Below are positions 49,202 to 60,316 of a DNA stretch of 64,000 nt, in pieces. A model generated the notes under the pieces. The model was not told where the DNA came from. It searched no databases and saw nothing but the letters and a program-made list of their open reading frames with translations. Both the position numbers and the translations under genes were made by a program. Positions within the stretch are counted from its first letter, which is position 1, and each line of letters begins with the position of its first letter. The stretch comes from Rhodopseudomonas sp. P2A-2r (lineage in GTDB: Bacteria; Pseudomonadota; Alphaproteobacteria; Rhizobiales; Xanthobacteraceae), in contig NZ_CP110389.1 in assembly GCF_026015985.1 (NCBI RefSeq), forward strand, positions 1,582,001 through 1,646,000, in the 5' to 3' direction.

Positions 49202-50893
49202 ATGTTTACTAGCTACTCCATCCGCACCAAAATTACGGTCGTTGTTTCGTTCCTATTGATTGTCCTGGCGACGGTGGGATTGTTCGCGGTCACCAAGATG
49301 CAGGCGATCAACGCCAACGCGGTTGATATCCAAACCAACTGGCTGCCGAGCGTGCGTGCGCTCAGTGCGTTGAAGACCGGGGTATACTCCTACCGCAGCG
49401 CGATCAGGGCACACCTGTTGGCAAAGACCGCGGATGGCAAGGCGGCGGTGGAGAAGCGGGTTGCCTCAATCCTCGCGGACAACGACAAGACTCGGCGGAT
49501 CTACGAGAAATACATCAGCTCGGCGGACGAACGCGCATTGTACGATTCATGGAGCCGGCAGTGGGATCTGTATGAACCCGCCGCCCAGAAAGTCATGGCG
49601 TTGTCGCGGCGCGACGCTGGCCGCAGCGCCGACGAGGCGATCCAGCTGAATGAAGGCGAAGTTCATCCGTTCGGGCAGAAGGCCGACGCCTTTCTGGAAA
49701 AGGATATGGCGCTGAACAACGCCGGGGCCGACGCGGCCGGCAAGGCGGCCACCGAAACCTACAACAACGCCTTCATGCTGCTGGCGGTCGTCCTCGGCCT
49801 CGCCATCGCGATCGGCGCCGGCATCGCGATCTATCTGGTGCGCGACGTCTCCAGAGGCATCGCCTCGATCATCGCGCCGATGCAGGCGCTCGGCCAGGGC
49901 GACCTGACCGCAGTCGTGCCGCATCAGGGCGAGACCACCGAGATCGGCAAGATGGCTGAGACGCTTCAGGTGTTCAAGCTGGCGCTGATCGACAAGCGGG
50001 CCGCCGACGAAGCGGCCGCTGTCGAGGCAGAAGAGAAGATTCAGCGCGGCGAGCGCGTCGACAAGATCACCCGCGACTTCGAAGCCCTGATCGGCGAGAT
50101 TGTCGATACCGTGTCGTCGGCATCGACGGAGCTTGAGGCTTCAGCAGGTACGCTCACGGCGACCGCGGAACGTGCGCAGGACCTGGCAACTGCCGTTGCC
50201 GCGGCTTCGGAGGAAGCCTCGACCAACGTGCAATCGGTCGCGTCGGCGACCGAAGAGATGGCGTCCTCGGTCAACGAGATCAGCCGCCAGGTGCAGGACT
50301 CGGCGAGCATCGCCAGCCAGGCCGTCGATCAGGCGCGCGTGACCAATGACCGCGTTGCCGAACTGGCACAGGCTGCCTCGCGGATCGGCGATGTGGTCGA
50401 GCTCATCAATACCATCGCCGGCCAGACCAACCTGCTGGCGCTGAATGCGACCATCGAGGCAGCGCGTGCTGGTGAAGCCGGCCGCGGCTTCGCGGTGGTG
50501 GCCTCCGAAGTCAAGGCGCTGGCCGAACAGACCGCGAAAGCCACCGGCGAGATCTCGGCGCAGATCTCCAGCATCCAGTCCGCGACGCAGGAGTCGGTGG
50601 GGGCGATCAGGGAAATCGGGGATACCATCGGGCGGATGTCGGAGATCGCGTCCACCATCGCCTCGGCGGTGGAGGAGCAGGGCGCGGCAACGCAGGAGAT
50701 TTCCCGCAATGTGCAGCAGGCCGCGCAAGGCACCATGCAGGTGTCCTCGAACATCACCGACGTGCAGCGCGGGGCCAGCGAGACCGGTTCGGCGTCGTCA
50801 CAGGTGCTGTCGGCGGCGCAATCGCTGTCGTCGGACAGCAATCGCCTGAAGCTGGAGGTCGGCAAGTTCCTGAGCTCGGTACGCGCGGCCTGA
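49202..50893 (+). CDS. Methyl-accepting chemotaxis protein 2 of a five-gene array
   Basis: The product has 563 residues and the same layout as receptor 1: TM1 [20 protein letters not shown], periplasmic four-helix-bundle sensor with [23 protein letters not shown]2 [26 protein letters not shown], signalling domain. From about residue 265 onward its DNA is almost the same as that of receptor 1 (50000-50893 versus 47821-48714), while the sensor part is strongly diverged. ATG 49202 was preferred over 49166 to match the paralogues' N-termini. Ribosome binding site weak. Confidence 0.94.
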   Translation: MFTSYSIRTKITVVVSFLLIVLATVGLFAVTKMQAINANAVDIQTNWLPSVRALSALKTGVYSYRSAIRAHLLAKTADGKAAVEKRVASILADNDKTRRIYEKYISSADERALYDSWSRQWDLYEPAAQKVMALSRRDAGRSADEAIQLNEGEVHPFGQKADAFLEKDMALNNAGADAAGKAATETYNNAFMLLAVVLGLAIAIGAGIAIYLVRDVSRGIASIIAPMQALGQGDLTAVVPHQGETTEIGKMAETLQVFKLALIDKRAADEAAAVEAEEKIQRGERVDKITRDFEALIGEIVDTVSSASTELEASAGTLTATAERAQDLATAVAAASEEASTNVQSVASATEEMASSVNEISRQVQDSASIASQAVDQARVTNDRVAELAQAASRIGDVVELINTIAGQTNLLALNATIEAARAGEAGRGFAVVASEVKALAEQTAKATGEISAQISSIQSATQESVGAIREIGDTIGRMSEIASTIASAVEEQGAATQEISRNVQQAAQGTMQVSSNITDVQRGASETGSASSQVLSAAQSLSSDSNRLKLEVGKFLSSVRAA

Positions 50894-50950
50894 GACCCGG
50901 CGATTCGCTGCAAGGCCGGCGCGCAGCGGCGGGCCGGACGGCCGACGAGA

Positions 50951-50971
50951 GTCCCCGCCCATGGCGGGGAC
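50951..50971. terminator. Hairpin after chemoreceptor 2
   Basis: GTCCCCGCC-CAT-GGCGGGGAC is a perfect 9-bp stem with a 3-nt loop, 57 bp after the receptor stop codon. It may end the receptor 2 transcript, although no T-run follows. Confidence 0.45.
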
Positions 50972-50974
50972 AGA

Positions 50975-51099
50975 AGCAGGGAGCCATCGAAATTGGTTAC
51001 CGCGCTTGCTACTTCTCCTTAATGAAATACCGCCAGAGTGTCCAAATCTGATGCTGGTGTCGTGCCCAACGACCCCAGCGCAATGAGGACACGGTAACC
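50975..51099 (+). repeat. Chemoreceptor leader repeat, copy before receptor 3
   Basis: AGCAGGGAGCCATCGAA, TTACCGCGCTTGCTACTTCT, CTTAATGAAATACCGCCAGA and GATGCTGGTGTCGTGCCCAA recur with a few changes before receptor 4 (52855-52979). The entire ~125-bp leader has been duplicated with the gene, so both receptors probably share promoter and regulation. Confidence 0.75.
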
Positions 51100-52790
51100 A
51101 TGCTCGCCAGGCTTTCGATCCGCGCCAAGATCACCTCGGTCATCGCATTCCTGCTGATGATCATGTTGGTGTCGGGCATGCTGGCGGTCAGCAGCATGAG
51201 GTCAATCAACTCCAGCGCTGCCGAAATCGAGAATGTCTGGCTGCCGAAGGTGCGGACTCTTGGCGAATTGCGAGTCGGCATCGGCATTTATCGCAACATG
51301 ATCCGGGAGCACATGCTCAATGAAGCGGCCGGCGAAAAGGACCGGATGGCCGGCATGATGGCCGAGCGGGACCAGTTGAACGTGAAAACCCGCGACAAAT
51401 ACGAGTCGATCATCAACACGCCGGAAGAGCGCGCGCTGTTCAACGACTGGAAGCGTCAGTGGGACGTCTACAAGAAGGGCACCGAGGAGGTGATTGCGCT
51501 ATCCCGCGCCAGCGCCGGAAAGGTTGCCGCCGAGGCGCAGACCTTGCATTCCAAGACGGTCAATCCGATCAGCCAGAAGGCCGAGGAGCTTCTGGTCGCG
51601 GCGGTGAACCTCAATAACAAGGGTGCGGCGGAAGCCGGAAATACGCTGCCGGAACATTCGATTTCGCTTTCATGGCGCAGGCGATCGCGCTGACGATTGC
51701 TGCAGTGCTCGGCATCGGCATCGGCATCTACCTGGTCCGCGACGTATCTTCCGGCATTGCCTCGATCGTCACGCCGATGCAGGCGCTCGGCAATGGCGAC
51801 CTCAGCGCGGTGGTTCCGCATCGCGGCGAGACCACCGAGATCGGCTCGATGGCCGACGCGCTGCAGGTGTTCAAGCAGGCGCTGATCGACAAGAAGGCCG
51901 CGGATGACGCAGCCATGGTCGATGCCGAGGAAAAGATCCGCCGCGGCGAGCGCGTCAATACCATTACCCGCGATTTCGAGGCCATGATCGGTCAGATCGT
52001 CGAAACCGTCTCGCATGCCTCGACCGAACTGGAGGCGTCGGCGGGAACGCTGACGGCCACGGCCGAGCGGTCGCAGCAACTGACCACCATGGTGGCCGCG
52101 GCATCGGAAGAAGCCTCCACCAATGTGCAGTCGGTCGCTTCCGCCACCGAAGAGATGGCGTCCTCGGTCAACGAGATCAGCCGCCAGGTGCAGGACTCCG
52201 CGCGTATCGCCGGCGAGGCGGTGGCGCAGGCGGAAAAGACCAACGACCGCGTCGGTGAGCTGGCCAAGGCCGCGGCCCGCATCGGCGACGTCGTCGAACT
52301 GATCAACACTATCGCCGGCCAGACCAACCTGCTGGCCCTGAATGCGACCATCGAGGCGGCACGCGCCGGCGATGCCGGCCGCGGCTTCGCGGTGGTGGCA
52401 TCCGAGGTCAAGGCGCTGGCCGAGCAGACCGCCAAGGCGACCGGTGAGATCAGCGCCCAGATCAACGGCATCCAGGCCGCGACGCAGGAGTCGGTGAACG
52501 CCATCCAGGAAATCGGTACCACCATCGGCCGGATGTCCGAGATCGCCTCGACCATCGCCTCGGCCGTGGAAGAGCAGGGCGCAGCAACGCAGGAAATTTC
52601 CCGCAACGTGCAGCAGGCCGCGCAAGGCACCCAGCAGGTATCCGCCAACATCACCGACGTGCAGCATGGCGCCAGCGAGACCGGTTCGGCCTCGTCGCAG
52701 GTGCTGTCGGCGGCGCAGTCGCTATCCACCGAGAGCAGCCGACTCAAGCTTGAGGTCGGCAGGTTCCTGAGCTCGGTACGCGCGGCCTGA
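51100..52790 (+). CDS. Methyl-accepting chemotaxis protein 3 of a five-gene array, with a frame break
   Basis: 563 residues when one base is restored. TM1 [20 protein letters not shown] and sensor [22 protein letters not shown]...[18 protein letters not shown]. The frame breaks at 51639-51641 (GCCGGAAATACGC): adding one A gives [19 protein letters not shown] and continues into TM2 [22 protein letters not shown] and signalling domains follow intact. The break falls at the sensor-TM2 junction; as written it would separate sensor from signaller. GAGGAC precedes the ATG. Sister of receptor 4. Confidence 0.9.
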
Positions 52791-52854
52791 GACCCGCGAT
52801 TCGCTGCAAGGTCGGCGCGCCGGTCGTCGGGCAGGCCGTCGGCTGGCGGTTGGT

Positions 52855-52979
52855 CGAAAGCAGGGAGCGATCGAACTTCTTTACCGCGCTTACTACTTAT
52901 CCTTAACAAAATACCCGCAGAGTGTCCCAATCCAATGCTGGTGTCGTGCCCATCGACCCACGGCCAAAAGGACACGACC
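52855..52979 (+). repeat. Chemoreceptor leader repeat, copy before receptor 4
   Basis: AGCAGGGAGCGATCGAAC, TTTACCGCGCTTACTACTTA, CCTTAACAAAATACCCGCAG and CAATGCTGGTGTCGTGCCCA correspond position by position to the leader before receptor 3. Confidence 0.75.
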
Positions 52980-54671
52980 ATGCTTGCCCGCATCTCCATT
53001 CGCGCCAAGATCACCATCGTCATTTCATTCCTGCTGGTGGCGATGACCGGCATGGGCCTGCTGGCAGTTGGCAAGATGCAGACGATCAATGCCAATGCGG
53101 CGGAGCTGAAGGACAACTGGCTGCCCAGCGTTCGCGTGCTCGGCGCGCTGCGCGCCACGACGATCGACTATCGCAACCTGATGCGGGCGCACATCCTGGC
53201 GCAGAATGCCGAACAGCTGGAAGCGGTCGACAAGGGCATCGACAAGATTGCCAAGCGGATCCTCGATCAGCGTTCCGAATTTGAAAAGCTGATTTCGAGT
53301 GCGGAAGAGCGCGCCGTCTACAGCGAGTGGTCCACGGAGTGGGAAAACTACCTCTCCCGCAGCCAGAGCCTGCTGGCGTTGGACCGCAAGAACCTCGGCA
53401 AGGGGTTACTCGAAGCGCATGAGTTGAATCTCAAGACTGTCAATCCGCTCGGTGCCAAGGCGGACTTCGTCCTGCTGAAGATCATCGAGATGAACAACAA
53501 CGGCGCCGAAGCATCGGGCAAGCGGGCGACCGAGAGCTACAATTCGGCGTTCACGTTGTTGGCCATCATTCTCGGCGTCTCGGCGGCGGTCGGCATTGGT
53601 GTCGGCGTCTATCTGGTCAAGGACGTCTCCGCGGGTATTGCCTCGATCGCCTCGCCGATGCAGGCGCTCGGCGAAGGCGATCTGTCTGCAACGGTGCCGC
53701 ACCGGGGCGAAAAGACCGAGATCGGCGGGATGGCGGATGCGCTGGAGCTGTTCAAGCAGGCACTGATCGCCAAGCGGGCCAGCGATGCAGCGTCGGCCAT
53801 CGAGGCCGACGCCAAGATCGAACGCGGCGCGCGGGTCGACAGCATCACCCGCGATTTCGAGGCCATGATCGGCCAGATCGTCGAAACCGTCTCGCATGCC
53901 TCGACCGAACTGGAGGCGTCGGCGGGCACGCTGACGGCCACGGCCGAACGGTCGCAACAGCTGACCACCATGGTGGCGGCGGCGTCGGAAGAGGCCTCCA
54001 CCAACGTGCAGTCGGTTGCCTCCGCCACCGAAGAGATGGCGTCCTCCGTCAACGAGATCAGCCGTCAGGTCCAGGACTCCGCGCGCATCGCCAGCGAGGC
54101 AGTGGCGCAGGCGGAGAAGACCAACGACCGCGTCGGCGAGCTGGCCAAGGCAGCGGCCCGCATCGGCGATGTCGTCGAACTAATCAACACAATCGCCGGC
54201 CAGACCAACCTGCTGGCGCTGAACGCGACCATCGAGGCGGCTCGCGCCGGCGATGCGGGCCGCGGCTTCGCCGTCGTCGCCTCGGAAGTGAAGGCCCTGG
54301 CGGAGCAGACCGCCAAGGCGACCGGTGAGATCAGCGCCCAGATCAACGGCATCCAGGCCGCGACGCAGGAGTCCGTGGACGCGATCAAGGAGATCGGCAC
54401 CACCATCGGGCGGATGTCCGAGATCGCCTCGACCATCGCCTCGGCGGTGGAAGAGCAGGGCGCAGCGACGCAGGAAATTGCCCGCAATGTACAGCAGGCG
54501 GCGCAGGGCACCCAGCAGGTCTCCGCCAACATTACCGATGTGCAGCATGGCGCCAGCGAGACCGGTTCGGCCTCGTCGCAGGTGCATTCAGCCGCGCAGT
54601 CGCTGTCGTCAGAAAGCAGCCGCCTCAGGCTCGAGGTCGGCAAGTTCCTCGCGTCGGTTCGCGCCGCCTGA
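52980..54671 (+). CDS. Methyl-accepting chemotaxis protein 4 of a five-gene array
   Basis: The product has 563 residues. TM1 [20 protein letters not shown], sensor [26 protein letters not shown]...[22 protein letters not shown]2 [25 protein letters not shown] ([19 protein letters not shown]), signalling domain. The signalling half (from about 53850) is nearly the same as in receptor 3, including [41 protein letters not shown] precedes ATG 52980. Confidence 0.95.
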   Translation: MLARISIRAKITIVISFLLVAMTGMGLLAVGKMQTINANAAELKDNWLPSVRVLGALRATTIDYRNLMRAHILAQNAEQLEAVDKGIDKIAKRILDQRSEFEKLISSAEERAVYSEWSTEWENYLSRSQSLLALDRKNLGKGLLEAHELNLKTVNPLGAKADFVLLKIIEMNNNGAEASGKRATESYNSAFTLLAIILGVSAAVGIGVGVYLVKDVSAGIASIASPMQALGEGDLSATVPHRGEKTEIGGMADALELFKQALIAKRASDAASAIEADAKIERGARVDSITRDFEAMIGQIVETVSHASTELEASAGTLTATAERSQQLTTMVAAASEEASTNVQSVASATEEMASSVNEISRQVQDSARIASEAVAQAEKTNDRVGELAKAAARIGDVVELINTIAGQTNLLALNATIEAARAGDAGRGFAVVASEVKALAEQTAKATGEISAQINGIQAATQESVDAIKEIGTTIGRMSEIASTIASAVEEQGAATQEIARNVQQAAQGTQQVSANITDVQHGASETGSASSQVHSAAQSLSSESSRLRLEVGKFLASVRAA

Positions 54672-55094
54672 AGACATTGCGATGAACTCGCGTCGCTTGC
54701 CCCGACAGGCGACGACCTGTCTGACGCGTGACGGTCGGCCCAGCGCGCGCCTGCGTCCACTCCTCTGACACGGCAGCACTCCATCGAAGCTACTGATGTT
54801 TCGCCGCCAGATATGCATCTAAATACCGCGAGAGCCGACAAATGACGCATCAGCTTGCCGGCGCCTTCACGGCGCGGTGCGAACTGTTGTGCCGACGGTA
54901 GTTTCTGGTGGGAAACTCGTAATTCTACGGGTCTGCGATTTAGCAATTCGTGATGAATATCGGATTAGCGTGTTCGCCCGGGGCCTGCTTTGCCCGAACG
55001 GCAGGGTTCTCGCGAGGATTTTGTCTCGCACGATGAGCCGCCTCGGTTCGCCTTCGATGGTGCTGACCACGGAACACCAGGATTCTGAAACGAC
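54672..55094. other. 423-bp gap between chemoreceptors 4 and 5
   Basis: It does not carry the leader repeat seen before receptors 3 and 4. An 81-codon open frame (54877-55122) overlaps the receptor 5 start and has no ribosome binding site or recognisable domain, so it is not called. The AT-richer part around 54930-54970 (GATTTAGCAATTCGTGATGA) could hold the receptor 5 promoter. Confidence 0.4.
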
Positions 55095-56786
55095 ATGTTT
55101 TCTCAATTTTCAATTCGAATGAAGATGACGATCGTCATCTCCATTCTGCTGCTGTCGATGTCGGGGCTCGGATTGCTTGCCGTCCGAAGTATGCAGTCGA
55201 TCCACGCCAAGGCCGCCGATATCCGGACCAACTGGTTGCCGAGCGTGCGTGCCGTCGCGGAATTGCGGGCCGAGACCATCAATTACCGGAATATTATTCG
55301 CAAGCACATTCTGGCGGAGACCGCGCCGGCCAAGGCTGCTTCCGAGAAACGATTGAGCGAAGTGGTCCAGGTGATCGCCAGGATCCGCGACGGCTATGTG
55401 AAGTTGATCACCTCTGCGGAGGAAAAGGCGCTCTATGACAAATGGAGCGAGCAATGGACCGCTTATGGAGCAGGCGCCCAGGAGGTGCTCGCTCTTTCGC
55501 ATGCCAGCGTCGGCAAAATTCCCCATGAGGCGAACGACCTCAATGAAAGCAAGGTCAACGATCTCGGAAAAGCGGCCGATATCACCCTGGAAAAGGATAT
55601 CGATCTGAATAACAGGGGCGCAGATGCCGCAGGCAAGGCTGCCGATAGCGACTATGCAACGGCGTTCGGAGTTCTTGCGGTCATTCTCGGGGTGAGCGTT
55701 GTATTCGGCGTCGGTGTCGGTATTTATCTCGTGCGCGACGTATCACGCGGCATTGCCTCGATCGTCACGCCGATGACGGCGCTGGGCACCGGCGACCTCA
55801 CCGCCGTGGTGCCGCATCAGGGCATGAAGACGGAGATGGGGATGATGGCTGACAGCCTTCAGGTCTTCAAACAGGCCTTGATCGACAAGCGCGCTGCTGA
55901 CGAAGCCGCCGGCCTCGATGCGCAGGCCAAGATCGAGCGCGGTCAGCGGCTCGACCGCATCACCAGCGATTTCGAAGCCATGATCGGCGAGATCGTCGAG
56001 ACCGTGTCGTCGGCCTCCACCGAGCTGGAGGCGTCTGCCGCCACCCTGACCGCCACGGCGGAGCGCTCCGAAAATCTCGCCACCACGGTGGCTTCGGCAT
56101 CGGAAGAAGCGTCCACCAATGTGCAGTCGGTGGCCTCGGCCACCGAGGAAATGGCGTCGTCGGTCAACGAGATCAGCCGCCAGGTGCAGGATTCCGCGCG
56201 CATCGCCAGCGAAGCGGTGATGCAGGCGGAAAAGACCAACGAGCGGATCGGCGTGCTGGCGGCCGCGGCCAGTCGCATCGGCGACGTCGTCGAGTTGATC
56301 AACAACATTGCTGGCCAGACCAATCTGCTGGCGTTGAACGCGACCATCGAAGCGGCGCGCGCTGGCGAGGCTGGCCGCGGCTTCGCGGTGGTGGCGTCGG
56401 AGGTGAAGGCGCTGGCCGAGCAGACCGCCAAGGCGACCGGAGAGATCAGTGCGCAGATCGACAGCATGCAGGCGGCGACCGGCGAGTCGGTGAGCGCGAT
56501 CAAGGAGATCGGCGTCACCATCGCCCAGATGTCGGAAATCGCCTCGACCATCGCCTCGGCGGTGGAAGAGCAGGGCGCCGCGACGCAGGAGATTTCCCGC
56601 AACGTCCAGCAGGCGGCGCAGGGCACCCAGCAGGTCTCGGCCAACATCACCGACGTGCAGCGCGGAGCTACCGAAACCGGTGCGGCCTCGACGCAGGTGC
56701 TGTCGGCGGCGCGGTCGCTGTCGCGCGACAGCAACCGGCTCAAGCACGAGGTCGGCAGGTTCCTCTACACGGTCCGCGCCGCCTGA
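55095..56786 (+). CDS. Methyl-accepting chemotaxis protein 5 of a five-gene array
   Basis: The product has 563 residues. TM1 [20 protein letters not shown], sensor [27 protein letters not shown]...[22 protein letters not shown]2 [27 protein letters not shown], signalling domain with HAMP-exit [21 protein letters not shown]. Its signalling half differs from the other two pairs ([34 protein letters not shown]), making it the outlier of the family. The last gene of the array; a 347-bp gap follows. Confidence 0.95.
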   Translation: MFSQFSIRMKMTIVISILLLSMSGLGLLAVRSMQSIHAKAADIRTNWLPSVRAVAELRAETINYRNIIRKHILAETAPAKAASEKRLSEVVQVIARIRDGYVKLITSAEEKALYDKWSEQWTAYGAGAQEVLALSHASVGKIPHEANDLNESKVNDLGKAADITLEKDIDLNNRGADAAGKAADSDYATAFGVLAVILGVSVVFGVGVGIYLVRDVSRGIASIVTPMTALGTGDLTAVVPHQGMKTEMGMMADSLQVFKQALIDKRAADEAAGLDAQAKIERGQRLDRITSDFEAMIGEIVETVSSASTELEASAATLTATAERSENLATTVASASEEASTNVQSVASATEEMASSVNEISRQVQDSARIASEAVMQAEKTNERIGVLAAAASRIGDVVELINNIAGQTNLLALNATIEAARAGEAGRGFAVVASEVKALAEQTAKATGEISAQIDSMQAATGESVSAIKEIGVTIAQMSEIASTIASAVEEQGAATQEISRNVQQAAQGTQQVSANITDVQRGATETGAASTQVLSAARSLSRDSNRLKHEVGRFLYTVRAA

Positions 56787-57133
56787 CCGGCGAATAGCGG
56801 GCGGGCGCGGGGGCGATCACGCGCTGCGCGTCGCACTGGGTTCCGTCAGCGTCAGGCACCGCCGCACAATCGTCTTGCGCGAAGGTGTCTCAATAGGCAG
56901 GCGCGGCGCGCAGAAAACAGGCATTGCGCATCGTGAAGTCGGCACGCCGTCGCTCTCGGGCTCAAAACGGTTGCCCCGCCGCCACGGCCGGGTGCCAAAT
57001 CGCACTGATGTCCTCGAAGTGAAGCGGTCTGATGCCGCGGACGTTGGCTATTCTGCGGGGTTCAGGTAAATCTTTGCCGGCGAATGGAAGGTCCTGCGCA
57101 TCGTCCCCACGGCATTTGAGGAATACCTGTTCG
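56787..57133. other. 347-bp gap between chemoreceptor 5 and the RND pump
   Basis: No gene, repeat or clear regulatory dyad is recognised. Short open frames here lack ribosome binding sites. The RND promoter should lie here. Confidence 0.4.
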
Positions 57134-60100
57134 ATGATTGCTTTGGTGCGCATTGCGTTGAGCCGACCCTATACTTTCGTCGTGCTCGCGCTGCTGCTTC
57201 TGATCGTCGGCCCGCTGGCGGCTTTGCGCACGCCGACGGATATTTTCCCCGAGATCCGCATCCCCGTCATCGGCGTTATCTGGGGCTATACCGGCCTGCC
57301 GCCGGACCAGATGGCCGGGCGCATCACCACGCCGTTCCAGCGTGCGCTGACCACCACGGTCAATGACATCGAACACATCTCGGCGAATTCCTATGCCGGC
57401 TTCGGCATCGTCAAGATCTTCTTCCAGCCCAATGTCGATATCCGCACCGCCAACGCCCAGGTCACGGCGATTTCCCAGACGTTGATCCGGCAGCTGCCGC
57501 CGGGCGCGACTCCGCCGCTGATCCTGAACTACTCGGCGTCGACGGTGCCGATCATCAACATCGCGCTGTCCGGCGAAGGCTTCAACGAACAGCAGCTGCA
57601 GGACATCGCCTTCAACCAGTTGCGCACGCAGCTCGTCACCGTGCCCGGCGCGGCGATTCCGTTTCCGTTCGGCGGCAAGCAGCGGCAGGTCACCATCGAT
57701 CTCAACCCCGGCGCGCTGCAGGCGCGCGGCCTGTCCGGCCAGGACGTTGCCAACGCACTGGCCGCGCAGAACCTGATCACGCCGGTCGGTACCCAGAAGA
57801 TCGGTGCGTTCGAATACACCATCAATCTCAACAATGCCGCGGTGAAGATCGACGAACTCGGCAACCTGCCGATCCGCAGCGTCAACGGCGCCATGCTCTA
57901 TGTGCGCGACATCGCCACTGTGCGCGACGGTAATTCGCCGCAGACCAATATCGTCCATGTCGACGGCAGCCGTTCGGTCATCATGCAGGTGCTGAAGGCC
58001 GGCTCGGTGTCGACGCTGGATATCATCGCCGGCATCAAGCAGAAGGTGATCGATTACGGCCCGGCGCTGCCGGACGGGGTCAAGATCAGCTATATCGGCG
58101 ACCAGTCGGCGTTCGTGCGCGGCGCCATCGAGGGCGTCGCCGTCGAAGGCGTCATCGCAGCGCTGCTGACATCCGTGATGATCCTGCTGTTTCTCGGCAG
58201 CTGGCGCTCGACGGTGATCATCGCGGTGTCGATCCCGCTGTCGATCCTCGGCGCCATCATCATGCTGTCGATGATCGGCGAGACGCTCAACATCATGACG
58301 CTGGGCGGCCTCGCTCTGGCGGTCGGCATCCTGGTCGACGATGCCACGGTGACCATCGAGAACATCAACTACCATCTGGAGCACGGCAAGGACGTCGAGC
58401 CGGCCATCATGGACGGCGCCAACCAGATCGTGGTACCGGCCTTCGTGTCGCTGCTGTGCATCTGCATCGTGTTCGTGCCGATGTTCTTCCTCAACGGCAT
58501 TGCGCGCTTCCTGTTCGTGCCGATGGCCGAAGCCGTGATGTTCGCCATGCTGTGGTCGTTCCTGCTGTCGCGCACGCTGGTGCCGACCATGGCCAAATAC
58601 CTGCTGCACAAGCACGTGCAGCATGCCGAGGGCGAGCGACCGCCCACGCGCAACCCGCTGGTGAAATTCCAGCGCGGCTTCGAGGCCCGCTTCGAACGAT
58701 TTCGCGCGGGCTATCACGGGCTGCTCGATCTGGCGCTCTCGCACCGTCCGGTGTTCGTGGTCGGCTTTCTCGGCGTTGTCGCCGTCTCCTTCCTGCTGGT
58801 GCCGTTCCTCGGCCGCAACTTCTTTCCCACCGTCGATGGCGGCAGCATCCTGATGCATGTGCGCACCCAGGTCGGCACCCGGGTCGAGGAAACCGCCAAC
58901 CAGTTCGCCGACATCACCAAGGCGATCCGCAAGATCATTCCGCCGGACCAGATCGACGCGATGACCGACAATATCGGTATGCCCGTCTCCGGCATCAATC
59001 TGACCTACAACAACACCGGCGTGATCGGATCGCAGGACGGCGACTTCCAGATCAAGCTGAAGGAACACCACAAGCCGACCGCGCTCTATGTGCAGGCATT
59101 GCGCGAGCAACTGCCGCGGCAGTTCCCCGGCGTCAGCTTCGCCTTCCTGCCCGCGGATATCGTCAGTCAGATCCTGAACTTCGGGGCGCCGGCCCCCATC
59201 GATCTGCAGATCAGGGGCAACAACCTTGCCGGCAACTATGCCTATGCCAGCAAGCTGCTGGCGCAGATGCGCCGCATTCCCGGGATCGCCGACGCGCGCA
59301 TCCAGCAGTCACCGAACAATCCGGGCTTCAACGTCGATGTCGACCGCACCCGCGCGCAATATGTCGGCCTCACCGCACGCGACGTCACCAATTCGCTGGT
59401 GGTCAATCTGGCGGGCAGTTCGCAGGTGGCGCCGACCTATTTCCTGAATCCGGACAACGGCATTTCCTATTCCATCGTGATGCAGACGCCGCAATACAGG
59501 ATGGACTCGCTGGGCGCCCTGGAGACGCTGCCGATCACTGCCGTCAATGCAAGCACAACGCCGATCCTTGGCGGTGTTGCGAATATCAGGCGATCGGCTT
59601 CCAACGCCGTGGTGTCGCAATACGACATTCAGACCATGGTGCAGATCTACGCCACCACCCAGGGCCGGGATCTCGGCGCGGTCGCCAATGACATCTACAA
59701 GGTGATCGACGCCACCAGGGCTGATGTGCCGCGCGGCAGCAACGTCGCTTTGCTCGGCCAGGTGCAGACCATGAATTCGGCCTTCTCGGGCCTGCTGTTC
59801 GGCCTGCTCGGCGCGGTCGTGCTGATCTACCTGCTGATCGTGGTCAATTTCCAGTCGTGGTCCGATCCCTTCGTGATCATCACCGCGCTGCCGGCGGCGC
59901 TCGCCGGCATCGTCTGGATGCTGTTCATCACCCACACCACATTGTCGGTGCCGGCGCTGACCGGCGCCATCATGTGCATGGGCGTCGCTACCGCCAATTC
60001 GGTGCTGGTGATCTCCTTCGCCCGCGAGCGCTACGCCATCCTCGGCGACCCCATCGCCGCCGCCTCGGAAGCCGGCTTCGTCCGCTTCCGGCCGGTGCTG

Positions 60101-60316
60101 ATGACCGCGCTGGCGATGATCATCGGCATGGCGCCGATGGCGCTGGGGCTGGGCGAGGGTGGCGAGCAGAATGCGCCGCTCGGCCGCGCCGTGATCGGCG
60201 GCCTGATTTTTGCTACGATTGCCACGCTGGTGTTCGTCCCGGTGGTCTTCAGTATGGTCCACAAGAAGCAGTCGCCTGCGGAAGCGGGCAGCTCGGAGTT
60301 GTCGCATGTCCACTGA
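57134..60316 (+). CDS. RND efflux/transport permease (AcrB/HAE family)
   Basis: The product has 1060 residues and 12 TM segments in two repeats. It starts MIALVRIALSRPYTFVVLALLLLIVGPLAALRTPTDIFPEI, the RND N-terminal signature. TM4 holds the proton-relay Asp pair in GGLALAVGILVDDATVTIENI. The second half has PALTGAIMCMGVATANSVLVISFARER and FRFRPVLMT-type ASEAGFVRFRPVLMTALAMIIGMAPMALG. The large periplasmic loops are complete. It is upstream of its adaptor gene, 11-bp overlap. Substrate unknown; no outer-membrane factor gene follows. Confidence 0.94.
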   Translation: MIALVRIALSRPYTFVVLALLLLIVGPLAALRTPTDIFPEIRIPVIGVIWGYTGLPPDQMAGRITTPFQRALTTTVNDIEHISANSYAGFGIVKIFFQPNVDIRTANAQVTAISQTLIRQLPPGATPPLILNYSASTVPIINIALSGEGFNEQQLQDIAFNQLRTQLVTVPGAAIPFPFGGKQRQVTIDLNPGALQARGLSGQDVANALAAQNLITPVGTQKIGAFEYTINLNNAAVKIDELGNLPIRSVNGAMLYVRDIATVRDGNSPQTNIVHVDGSRSVIMQVLKAGSVSTLDIIAGIKQKVIDYGPALPDGVKISYIGDQSAFVRGAIEGVAVEGVIAALLTSVMILLFLGSWRSTVIIAVSIPLSILGAIIMLSMIGETLNIMTLGGLALAVGILVDDATVTIENINYHLEHGKDVEPAIMDGANQIVVPAFVSLLCICIVFVPMFFLNGIARFLFVPMAEAVMFAMLWSFLLSRTLVPTMAKYLLHKHVQHAEGERPPTRNPLVKFQRGFEARFERFRAGYHGLLDLALSHRPVFVVGFLGVVAVSFLLVPFLGRNFFPTVDGGSILMHVRTQVGTRVEETANQFADITKAIRKIIPPDQIDAMTDNIGMPVSGINLTYNNTGVIGSQDGDFQIKLKEHHKPTALYVQALREQLPRQFPGVSFAFLPADIVSQILNFGAPAPIDLQIRGNNLAGNYAYASKLLAQMRRIPGIADARIQQSPNNPGFNVDVDRTRAQYVGLTARDVTNSLVVNLAGSSQVAPTYFLNPDNGISYSIVMQTPQYRMDSLGALETLPITAVNASTTPILGGVANIRRSASNAVVSQYDIQTMVQIYATTQGRDLGAVANDIYKVIDATRADVPRGSNVALLGQVQTMNSAFSGLLFGLLGAVVLIYLLIVVNFQSWSDPFVIITALPAALAGIVWMLFITHTTLSVPALTGAIMCMGVATANSVLVISFARERYAILGDPIAAASEAGFVRFRPVLMTALAMIIGMAPMALGLGEGGEQNAPLGRAVIGGLIFATIATLVFVPVVFSMVHKKQSPAEAGSSELSHVH

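Noticed and set aside
54877..55122. 81-codon open frame before chemoreceptor 5
   Set aside because: It overlaps the receptor start, has no Shine-Dalgarno and no recognisable features.
57062..59110. 682-codon minus-strand open frame opposite the RND pump
   Set aside because: No recognisable domain, repetitive D/H/R composition typical of an antisense shadow, and the RND gene is unmistakable.
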